Assembly (NCBI GenBank): GCA_965216225.1
Contig: CBDCFF010000010.1
Coordinates: 1-35,988 of the forward strand
Source: 3107 sp965216225
Lineage (GTDB): Bacteria > Pseudomonadota > Alphaproteobacteria > Rhodobacterales > Rhodobacteraceae
Reading direction: 5' to 3'
Length of the DNA stretch: 35,988 nt
The first letter of the stretch is position 1. Every line of letters starts with the position of its first letter. The notes below the pieces were generated by a model that worked only from the letters and a program-made list of their open reading frames with translations, did no database searches and was not told where the DNA came from. Shown one piece after another: positions 29,829 to 35,988 of this stretch. A program made the position numbers and the translations under genes.

Positions 29829-30148
29829 CGCCGCGCCGCCCTGGCGGCAGGTCGGGCGGCAGGTCGGTCAGGCGCGTTTTGCACTGCTTGCGCACGAGCA
29901 ACAAAACAGTCGCCGATTCCTTAATGTTTTTAGTGTGTTGTCGGCGCCGAAAAAATATCCATATTTCTTGACGGGTTATCATGTTGCCTAAAAATCGGGC
30001 AGATCGACGAACACGCCGGAAAACAACGAAAATTTCCCACTGGCCATAACTTGTCACCAGACTTGTCCACAAAATTCGTGGACATGTTTTCTCTTGCCTT
30101 CAAACGATTAAGATCGAAGGCATCCAGAGAATCACAAGACCGGGCAGC
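29829..30148 (+). promoter_or_regulatory. AT-rich upstream region of uvrC
   Basis: No gene is visible in these 320 bp. After a GC-rich start containing GGCAGGTCGG twice, the stretch 29890-30090 is markedly richer in A and T than the rest of the window. A possible promoter is TTGACG near 29968, about 17 bp before AAAAATC. A perfect inverted repeat lies closer to the gene. I found no LexA box of the alphaproteobacterial GTTC-N7-GTTC type. Confidence 0.5.
30064..30084. promoter_or_regulatory. Candidate operator: perfect 7-bp inverted repeat
   Basis: TGTCCAC and GTGGACA flank the 7-bp spacer AAAATTC, 65 bp before the uvrC ATG. The dyad and the spacing of its half-sites suit a dimeric regulator. 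Only a short T-run follows, so a terminator is less likely. Confidence 0.5.
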
Positions 30149-32044
30149 ATGGCCAGAACCGTTCAGACCCCACAGGACGAAACACCACAGGACGAGGCGC
30201 CGCCGCACGGCCATGCCTGCGTGCAATCCTGTCTGAAGACCCTGGACAATTCGCCGGGCGTTTACCGGATGCTCGATGCGGCGGGGCGTGTCCTTTATGT
30301 GGGCAAGGCCCGCAACCTGAAGAAGCGGGTATCGAGCTATGCCAGGCCGTCGGGCCATTCGGCGCGGATCGCCAGGATGATCTCCGAAACCGCCGGGATG
30401 ATGTTTCTGACCACCCGGACAGAGACCGAGGCGCTGCTTCTGGAACAGAACCTGATCAAGCAACTGAAGCCGCATTACAACGTGCTGTTGCGCGACGACA
30501 AGAGCTTTCCGAACATCATGGTCGCCAGGGATCACGCCTTTCCACGGATCGGCAAGCACCGCGGGGCGAAGAAGGAGAAGGGCAACTATTACGGCCCCTT
30601 CGCCAGCACCAGCGCGGTGAACCGGACGCTCAACCAGTTGCAAAAGGTGTTCCTGCTGCGCAACTGTTCGGATGCGATGTTCGAAAGCCGCACCCGGCCC
30701 TGCCTGCTTTATCAGATCAAACGCTGTTCGGGGCCTTGCGCGGGCAGGATTTCGGAAACCGGTTATGCCGCCCTGCTGACCGATGCGGAACGCTTTCTGT
30801 CCGGCCGCTCCAGCCGTGTGCAGGAAGATCTGGCGCAACAGATGCGGGCCGCGTCAGAGGCGATGGAGTTTGAGCGCGCGGCGGCGCTGCGCGACCGTAT
30901 CCGGGCGCTTACGCAGGTGCAGACCGCGCAGGGCATCAACCCGCGCGGCGTCGCCGAGGCGGATGTGATCGGGCTGCATATGGAAAGCGGACAGGCCTGC
31001 GTGCAGGTCTTCTTTATCCGCGCCAATCAGAACTGGGGCAATCGCGATTTCTACCCCCGCACCGGCGCCGGGGCGGAAACGGGCGAGGTCTTGCAGGCTT
31101 TCATCGGCCAGTTCTATTCGACGAAAACGCCGCCGCGCCTGCTGCTGCTCTCGCATCCCATCGAAGACCCCGGCCTGATGGCGGAGGCGCTGGGCGAAAA
31201 GGCCGGGCGCAAGGTGAAAATCGCCGTGCCGCTGCGCGGTGAAAAGGCCGAACTCGTCTCTGGCGCCACCCGCAACGCGCGCGAAAGCCTTGCCCGGCGG
31301 ATGTCGGAAACCGCCACGCAGGGCAAACTCCTGCGCGGGCTGGCCGGGGCATTCGGTCTGGACGAGCCGCCCCGGCGTATCGAGGTTTATGACAATTCCC
31401 ACATCCAGGGCGCCGGCGCCGTCGGCGCGATGATCGTGGCAGGACCGGAAGGCTTCATGAAAAGCCAGTACCGCAAGTTCGACATCAAGGGCGAAAACCT
31501 GACCCCCGGCGACGATTTAGGCATGATGAAAGAGGTTCTGTCACGCCGTTTCAAGCGCCTGCTGAAGGAAGACCCGGATCGGCGGGGCGATGGCTGGCCA
31601 GACCTTCTGCTGATCGACGGCGGCGCGGGGCAGGTCGGCGCGGCGGCCGGAATCATGGCGGAACTGGGCATCCGGGACATGCCGATGATCGGCGTCGCCA
31701 AAGGCGTGGACCGGGATCACGGCAAGGAAGAGTTTCACCGCATCGGCCAGCGCCCCCTTGCGCTGCAACGCAATGATCCGGTGCTCTATTTCATCCAGCG
31801 GATGCGGGATGAGGCGCACCGTTTCGCCATTGGCGCCCATCGCGCGAAACGCGCCCGCGCGGTGGGCGCGACCCCGCTGGACACGGTGCCCGGCGTCGGC
31901 GCCACGCGAAAACGCGCGCTGTTATCCCATTTCGGCAGCGCCAAGGCGGTCAGCCGCGCCAATCTCGCCGATCTCAAGGCCGTGGACGGGATCTCGGACG
32001 CGCTCGCCGAAACCATCTATGACTTCTTCCACGAAAGGGGCTGA
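30149..32044 (+). CDS. uvrC: UvrABC excinuclease subunit C
   Basis: This 631-residue nuclease makes both incisions in nucleotide excision repair. The GIY-YIG domain starts near residue 35 (NSPGVYRMLDAAGRVLYVGK) with the catalytic Glu in TRTETEALLLEQNLIKQLKP. A Cys-rich stretch follows (RPCLLYQIKRCSGPCAG). The UvrB-binding UVR motif is EAMEFERAAALRDRIRAL. The RNase H-like domain carries the Asp in EVYDNSHIQGAGAVGAM, and two helix-hairpin-helix motifs close the protein (TVPGVGATRKRALL, DGISDAL). The first 25 residues (TPQDETPQDEAPPHG) are an unusual extension, so the true start may be internal. It begins a tightly packed run into pgsA and moaDE. Confidence 0.96.
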   Translation: MARTVQTPQDETPQDEAPPHGHACVQSCLKTLDNSPGVYRMLDAAGRVLYVGKARNLKKRVSSYARPSGHSARIARMISETAGMMFLTTRTETEALLLEQNLIKQLKPHYNVLLRDDKSFPNIMVARDHAFPRIGKHRGAKKEKGNYYGPFASTSAVNRTLNQLQKVFLLRNCSDAMFESRTRPCLLYQIKRCSGPCAGRISETGYAALLTDAERFLSGRSSRVQEDLAQQMRAASEAMEFERAAALRDRIRALTQVQTAQGINPRGVAEADVIGLHMESGQACVQVFFIRANQNWGNRDFYPRTGAGAETGEVLQAFIGQFYSTKTPPRLLLLSHPIEDPGLMAEALGEKAGRKVKIAVPLRGEKAELVSGATRNARESLARRMSETATQGKLLRGLAGAFGLDEPPRRIEVYDNSHIQGAGAVGAMIVAGPEGFMKSQYRKFDIKGENLTPGDDLGMMKEVLSRRFKRLLKEDPDRRGDGWPDLLLIDGGAGQVGAAAGIMAELGIRDMPMIGVAKGVDRDHGKEEFHRIGQRPLALQRNDPVLYFIQRMRDEAHRFAIGAHRAKRARAVGATPLDTVPGVGATRKRALLSHFGSAKAVSRANLADLKAVDGISDALAETIYDFFHERG

Positions 32045-32048
32045 TCCG

Positions 32049-32195
32049 ATGACACCCGCGCGCTGGCGCCCGGCCCCCGAACTGGCGGATGCTCCGTTTC
32101 CTGCGCAGGATTGCGGGACATGCCGGAATTTCAGGCCCGGCCACCATCAACCATGCTTCTCCCCGGCCATGAGATCGGCTAGGAAGGCCCCATGA
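32049..32195 (+). CDS. Possible 48-residue small protein with clustered cysteines
   Basis: This short frame fills the gap between uvrC and pgsA. It starts 4 bp after the uvrC stop with AAAGGGG before ATG 32049, and its TGA overlaps the pgsA ATG (ATGA). The product reads MTPARWRPAPELADAPFPAQ, then DCGTCRNFRPGHHQPC, giving three cysteines in a metal-site-like arrangement. Stop-start coupling on both sides supports translation. It is not a family I recognise, and it might only be a coupling leader. Confidence 0.45.
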   Translation: MTPARWRPAPELADAPFPAQDCGTCRNFRPGHHQPCFSPAMRSARKAP

Positions 32196-32857
32196 TCTGG
32201 ACCGCTCCGAATATCCTGACACTTCTGCGTTTGCTCGCGGCCCCCGGCATCGTGGTGATGCTCCTTTATTTCACCCGGCCCTGGGCGGACTGGTTCGCGC
32301 TTCTTCTGTTCCTGTTCGCTGCGGTCACGGATTTTCTGGATGGCTACCTTGCCCGCGCCTGGAAACAGGAAAGCCGCTTTGGCGCGATGCTCGACCCGAT
32401 CGCCGACAAGGCGATGGTGATCATCGCCCTGATGGTCATCACCGGGTTTTCCGGCATGAACCCGTGGTTCCTGCTGCCCGCCGCCATGATCATGTTCCGG
32501 GAGGTCTTTGTCTCCGGCCTGCGCGAATATCTGGGCGACAGATCGAAACTTCTGAAGGTCACGCAGCTTGCCAGGTGGAAAACCACCGCGCAGATGATCG
32601 CCATCGCGATCCTGTTTGCGACCGGTGTGTTCGAGCATAATATCCTGGAACGCACCGTCGGCATGGATGAGGGGATCGTGGCGGGCATCATGTCGGGCGA
32701 AATCCCGGATGAGGCGGGACTGCGCCGGAACGTCGCCGCCTGGAAAGCCTCCTGGCTGGGCGGCGTGATGCTGCTGTGGATCGCGGCGGGTCTTACATTG
32801 CTGACCGGCTGGGATTATCTGAAAAAGGCAATGCCCTACCTGCGGGATGACACATGA
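32192..32857 (+). CDS. pgsA: CDP-diacylglycerol-glycerol-3-phosphate 3-phosphatidyltransferase
   Basis: This 221-residue membrane enzyme makes phosphatidylglycerol phosphate, the committed step to phosphatidylglycerol and cardiolipin. It carries the CDP-alcohol phosphotransferase signature DG-x2-AR-x8-G-x3-D-x3-D, read as DGYLAR, then G and the two Asp in GAMLDPIADKAM. Several hydrophobic helices are present. About 35 residues between the last two helices (near MDEGIVAGIMSGEIPDEAGL) are longer than in E. coli PgsA, a form usual in alphaproteobacteria. The moaD ATG overlaps its stop. Confidence 0.95.
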   Translation: MIWTAPNILTLLRLLAAPGIVVMLLYFTRPWADWFALLLFLFAAVTDFLDGYLARAWKQESRFGAMLDPIADKAMVIIALMVITGFSGMNPWFLLPAAMIMFREVFVSGLREYLGDRSKLLKVTQLARWKTTAQMIAIAILFATGVFEHNILERTVGMDEGIVAGIMSGEIPDEAGLRRNVAAWKASWLGGVMLLWIAAGLTLLTGWDYLKKAMPYLRDDT

Positions 32858-33105
32858 CGATTGATGTCCTTTATTTCGCCTGGGTCCGGGAACGGATCGG
32901 CCTGCCGAAAGAGGCGGTCGGGACAGAGGCCGCGACCGTGCGCGCCCTGGTCGAGGAACTGCGCGCCCGCGAAGACCGCTACGCCGCCGCCTTCGCGGAC
33001 CTCTCGGCGCTGCGCGTCGCCACGGACCGGGAACTGACGGATTTCGACGCGCCCCTGTCCGGGGTGCGCGAGGTGGCGTTCTTCCCGCCCATGACCGGGG
33101 GCTGA
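32854..33105 (+). CDS. moaD: Molybdopterin synthase sulfur carrier subunit
   Basis: This 83-residue ubiquitin-fold protein carries the thiocarboxylate sulfur for molybdopterin. The N-terminal strand is IDVLYFAWVRERIG and the tail ends FFPPMTGG, giving the essential C-terminal Gly-Gly. Its ATG overlaps the pgsA stop (ATGA), and moaE follows after one base. MoeB, its activating enzyme, is encoded at 11117-12160. Confidence 0.95.
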   Translation: MTIDVLYFAWVRERIGLPKEAVGTEAATVRALVEELRAREDRYAAAFADLSALRVATDRELTDFDAPLSGVREVAFFPPMTGG

Positions 33106-33106
33106 G

Positions 33107-33595
33107 ATGGACATCCGCGTTCAGCCCGGTCCCTTCGACTATGGTGCGGAATGCGCGCGCTTTGCCGATGGGGTCGCGGGCGCCGGGGCCATCGTGACAT
33201 TCGCCGGTGTCGTGTGCGACAATGCAACCGGCACGCTCGACCGGATGGAAATCGAACACTATCCCAGCATGACGGAAAAAGCGCTGACAGAAATTGCCGG
33301 GGCGGCGTCAGGGCGCTGGCCTCTCGCTGACTGTCTGATCATCCACCGCCACGGGGCCATTCACCCCGGCGAAACGATCATGATGGTCGCCACCGCCTCT
33401 CGCCACCGGGCGGCGGCCTTCGAAGCCGCCGAATTCCTGATGGATTACCTCAAGTCCCGTGCGCCCTTCTGGAAGAAGGAGGTCACGACCGACGGCGCGG
33501 GCTGGGTCGAAAGCCGGGGCGAGGATGAGCGCGCGCTGCGCCGCTGGAACCACGGAGCCACAGAACCGCAGGGCGCCGGAACCCGCCGGGCATGA
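33107..33595 (+). CDS. moaE: Molybdopterin synthase catalytic subunit
   Basis: This 162-residue large subunit moves two sulfurs onto precursor Z (cPMP) to give molybdopterin. Family landmarks are GAIVTFAGVVCDN, IEHYPSMTEKAL, IIHRHGAIHPGETIMMVATA, and the catalytic lysine pair in SRAPFWKKEVT. The C terminus (residues 147-162) is longer than usual and low in conservation. It ends the uvrC-to-moaE run and converges with gshA across 130 bp that hold no recognised feature. Confidence 0.96.
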   Translation: MDIRVQPGPFDYGAECARFADGVAGAGAIVTFAGVVCDNATGTLDRMEIEHYPSMTEKALTEIAGAASGRWPLADCLIIHRHGAIHPGETIMMVATASRHRAAAFEAAEFLMDYLKSRAPFWKKEVTTDGAGWVESRGEDERALRRWNHGATEPQGAGTRRA

Positions 33596-33725
33596 CGGCA
33601 TGACAGGCGGGCGGACGGGCGTCGCCATCTTCCGACCGGTTTTCCCTGCCGGGCACTTGGCCAACGCCGGCAAGGGGTGGAAGATTCGCATTCCGGCGAC
33701 AGGCCGCGGCGGCGTTCGGGTGGCC

Positions 33726-35096
33726 TCAATAGCTGGATTCCCCGTATATCCGCGTCAGGTCGCCCTTCCAGTCCCCGAAATAGTGCAGCAGCAGTTCATC
33801 GGCGGGAGTCCGGTCGCTGTCGAGGCTTTCTTTCAGCGCGTTCAGAAAGTGCGCTTCGTCGGGGACAAGCCCGTCCGCCCCTGGCCGGGCGCGGGATTTC
33901 AGGCCCGATTCGGCAATGGCGACGGTTTCGCGGGCGAGGTCGCGCATTTTCAGGCCACCGGCTTCGGCCTGCAACCCATTGACAGAGGAGGCAACGCGCA
34001 GGGCCTCGCGGGTTTCGGCATCCCAGCCCCTGACCAGATCCCAGGCGGCATCGAGTGCCGACTGGTCATAGCAGAGCCCGGCCCAGAAAGCGGGCAGCGC
34101 ACAAAGCCTGCGCCACGGTCCGCCATCGGCGCCGCGCATTTCGATGAACCTCTTGATCCGGGCCTCGGGGAAAAGGGTCGTCAGATGGTCGGCCCAGTCG
34201 GAAAGCGTCGGCTTTTCCCCCGGCAGCGCGGGCAGCCTGCCTTTCAGGAAATCGCGGAACGACATGCCCAGAGCATCCAAGTATCCGCCATCGCGATAGA
34301 TGAAATACATCGGCACATCCAGCGCATATTCCACCCAGCGCCCGAACCCGAAGCCGTCTTCGAACACAAAGGGCAACATGCCGGTGCGGTCGGCGTCCAG
34401 ATCGCGCCAGATGCGCGCGCGCCAGCTTTTGTGACCGTTGGGCCTGCCTTCGGAAAAAGGCGAGTTGGAAAACAGCGCGGTCGCGACCGGTTGCAAGGCC
34501 AGCGCCACGCGCAGTTTTTGCACCATATCGGCCTCCGAGGCGAAATCGAGGTTCACCTGAACGGTGCAGGTCCGGTACATCATCTGCGTGCCATGGGTGC
34601 CGACGCGGCCCATGTAATCGGTCATCAGGCGATAGCGGCCCTTGGGCATCACCGGCATCTGCTCATGGCTCCAGACCGGCGCGGCGCCAAGGCCGATGAA
34701 GCCCGCACCGACATCGTCGGCGATTGATTTCACCTCTGCCAGATGGGTATTCACCTCATCGCATGTCTGGTGGATCGTCTCCAGCGGCGCGCCGGACAGT
34801 TCCAGTTGCCCGCCGGGCTCCAGACTGACATTCGCACCATCCTTTTCCAGACCGATCAGATTGCCCGCTTCCAGCACGGGCGACCAGCCATAGCGGTCGC
34901 GCAGCCCTTCCAGAACGGCGAGGATCGAGCATTCGCCCGCGTAGGGCAATGGTTTCAGCGTATCCCTGCAATAGCCGAACTTCTCATGCTCGGTGCCGAT
35001 GCGCCAGTCTTTGCGGGGCTTGCAGCCTGCCGCCAGATATTCCGCCATCTGCTCGTAACGCTCGATCGGCCCGCCGCCGGACTGGGGAATGGACAT
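33726..35096 (-). CDS. gshA: Glutamate-cysteine ligase (proteobacterial/plant type)
   Basis: This 456-residue ATP-dependent ligase makes gamma-glutamylcysteine, the first step of glutathione synthesis. Typical stretches are WRIGTEHEKFGY, VSLEPGGQLELSGAPL, ETIHQTCDEVNTHL, YMGRVGTHGTQMMYRTCTVQ and FIEMRGADGGPWRRL. It matches the second GCL family of alphaproteobacteria and plants, not the E. coli type. Related organisms often have rsmE just upstream of gshA. Here the upstream side is a degraded non-coding stretch. Confidence 0.95.
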   Translation of the reverse strand: MSIPQSGGGPIERYEQMAEYLAAGCKPRKDWRIGTEHEKFGYCRDTLKPLPYAGECSILAVLEGLRDRYGWSPVLEAGNLIGLEKDGANVSLEPGGQLELSGAPLETIHQTCDEVNTHLAEVKSIADDVGAGFIGLGAAPVWSHEQMPVMPKGRYRLMTDYMGRVGTHGTQMMYRTCTVQVNLDFASEADMVQKLRVALALQPVATALFSNSPFSEGRPNGHKSWRARIWRDLDADRTGMLPFVFEDGFGFGRWVEYALDVPMYFIYRDGGYLDALGMSFRDFLKGRLPALPGEKPTLSDWADHLTTLFPEARIKRFIEMRGADGGPWRRLCALPAFWAGLCYDQSALDAAWDLVRGWDAETREALRVASSVNGLQAEAGGLKMRDLARETVAIAESGLKSRARPGADGLVPDEAHFLNALKESLDSDRTPADELLLHYFGDWKGDLTRIYGESSY

Positions 35097-35765
35097 GAAG
35101 CTGGCTCCGCACTTGCCGTCATTTTCGGTTTCGGTTCAACAGGTGGTTCGATTTGCCGGCGAAGTCAATGGAGGGCGCGCCGGTCCTGACATGACTCCCG
35201 GTGCGCCAGCGACGGATGAAGCTGCGGCTGTCGTTCACGCCGGGCGCCCTGTCCGGCGGTGGACCCGGTTGAGGCGGCCCGGCCCTTCGCGCCGAAGCGG
35301 GTGGTGATTCCGGACGATGCGCATTCGCCGGGGATCGGGCGTGCGGATGTGTTTCTTGCGCGGATCGAGGCGCTGCCGTGACGTGCTTGTCCCATAGGGC
35401 TTCCTTCCATTCCAGGGAAAGGATCGCACCAGCAAAACCCGGGAGCAAACAATGGGGCTGTTGCGTTGATTGGCCGGATCTGGGATTCGGTTCCGAGCAG
35501 ACGATCGAGGTTTCCCATGCGCCGCTGCGGGTCCGCTCGGGGGGCGGCGTTTTCCCGGGAACGTCATTTTTCCGGCGCTCCGGTGGCATTGCCGTTAAAA
35601 GCGATCACGCGGCGCTGATGCGGATACCACGACCGCGGCGGGGCTTGCGAAGGCTCAACAGGCCCACCCCCGCGAGGGCCGCCCTCAACGCGAGCAACCC
35701 GCACCGGCGCGACCTGTATATCGCGCCGGATGCGGGCGGCTCGGGACGTTCGGGAAATACAGGGG
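35097..35765. other. Gene-poor, degraded stretch between gshA and the DUF1127 gene
   Basis: In 670 bp I see no intact gene. Frames on both strands are short and have no recognisable motif. One forward fragment (35259-35381) looks like the end of a lost gene and is listed separately. GGGGCTGTTGCGTT at about 35455 resembles the start of some insertion-sequence ends, but no partner repeat or transposase was found. The promoter of gshA must lie at its left edge. Confidence 0.5.
35259..35381 (+). pseudogene. Short C-terminal gene remnant of unknown family
   Basis: About 40 residues, VDPVEAARPFAPKRVVIPDD followed by HSPGIGRADVFLARIEALP, end at a TGA at 35379-35381. The composition and periodicity look like coding sequence, perhaps the end of a hydrolase, but no start or upstream domain remains. 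This reading is tentative. Confidence 0.3.
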
Positions 35766-35987
35766 TCAGGTGTAGAACAGATCGCTGAAGACGTGGCGCA
35801 CGATGTCTTCGCGCTTGATGCCGCGTTCTGCGAGTTCCCCGTCGCTCATCGCGTACAGGCGCTGAACGCGCGCCATGCGGGTGTGGTTGTTAGCGGCCGC
35901 AACGAGTGCATTGCCGATAACGCGAAATACCGATGCAGCACTTTCGATGAGGGAGTGCGACGGTTGTCTCAGGCTTGCTGTGGTCAT
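35766..35987 (-). CDS. DUF1127 domain protein
   Basis: This 73-residue basic protein ends in the DUF1127 motif (RLYAMSDGELAERGIKREDI), preceded by a helical N terminus. Such small proteins are abundant in Rhodobacterales. Some family members in Agrobacterium and Rhodobacter affect small-RNA turnover, phosphate or stress responses. No partner is visible here. The ATG lies at the very edge of the window (35987), so its promoter is outside. Confidence 0.85.
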   Translation of the reverse strand: MTTASLRQPSHSLIESAASVFRVIGNALVAAANNHTRMARVQRLYAMSDGELAERGIKREDIVRHVFSDLFYT

Positions 35988-35988
35988 T

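Noticed and set aside
29829..30148. LexA (SOS) box before uvrC
   Set aside because: No GTTC-N7-GTTC or close variant is present. Only the TGTCCAC/GTGGACA dyad stands out.
35445..35475. Insertion-sequence end suggested by GGGGCTGTTGCGTT
   Set aside because: No matching inverted partner, no transposase fragment and no target duplication were seen nearby.
1..35988. Prophage, toxin-antitoxin or anti-phage defence cluster
   Set aside because: No phage structural, integrase, toxin, nuclease-helicase or restriction-modification motif was seen. The accessory parts are IS debris and catabolic genes.

Overview
The window comes from a GC-rich alphaproteobacterial chromosome, most likely order Rhodobacterales (Roseobacter/Paracoccus relatives). 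The grounds are the codon and base composition, the protein sequences of gatCA, coaBC, dut, moeB, uvrC, pgsA, moaDE and gshA, a class A RNase P RNA, a DUF1127 protein, and osmolyte and methylated-amine catabolic genes typical of marine members of that order. Assignments rest on motif reading and remembered family sequences; no search was run.

Layout. Positions 1-1600 are accessory and damaged: two gene tails, a frameshifted and internally deleted IS3-family element (279-1214), and the 3' end of an acyl-CoA synthetase. Positions 1655-6472 hold two intact reverse-strand genes: a NalP-like S8 serine protease with a lipobox, a three-copy 57-bp repeat linker and a C-terminal outer-membrane barrel, and a trimethylamine-dehydrogenase-type flavoprotein with an altered substrate pocket. 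Positions 6667-9096 are the ruin of one large gene that joined a small-molecule kinase to a class III aminotransferase-fold enzyme. It is broken by a TGA codon, an IS481-family fragment and internal deletions. Positions 9107-13892 hold a reverse-strand coaBC-dut-moeB block followed by an amino-acid ABC binding protein and permease without an ATPase, plus a decayed second copy of the coaBC/dut junction. Positions 13995-16359 carry an ectoine-hydrolase (DoeA) gene 4 bp from an M20 deacetylase.

Positions 16518-21254 are mostly housekeeping: gatC, gatA, an Excalibur-type lipoprotein, a cell-wall amidase, rnpB, a GFA-family protein, rpmG and tRNA-Pro(CGG). Positions 21301-26987 form a carnitine/crotonobetaine-type module: a CaiD-like hydratase, an NDP-forming acyl-CoA ligase and an acyl-CoA dehydrogenase, with a divergent GlxA-type AraC regulator followed by a MobA/MocA-like nucleotidyltransferase. 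Positions 27078-33595 carry an S49 peptidase, a 55-residue membrane zinc-ribbon protein, a Ca2+/Na+ antiporter, a pteridine-reductase-like SDR, uvrC, a small ORF, pgsA, moaD and moaE, nearly all closely spaced. gshA (reverse), a degraded 670-bp stretch and a DUF1127 gene close the window.

The most interesting signals are the decayed kinase/phospho-lyase fusion, the DoeA plus M20 pairing, the CaiD/NDP-ligase/dehydrogenase set, the TMADH homologue with two aromatic-bowl residues replaced by acids, the repeat-linker lipoprotein protease, and the duplicated coaBC/dut junction. I see no CRISPR array, prophage or clear defence system.
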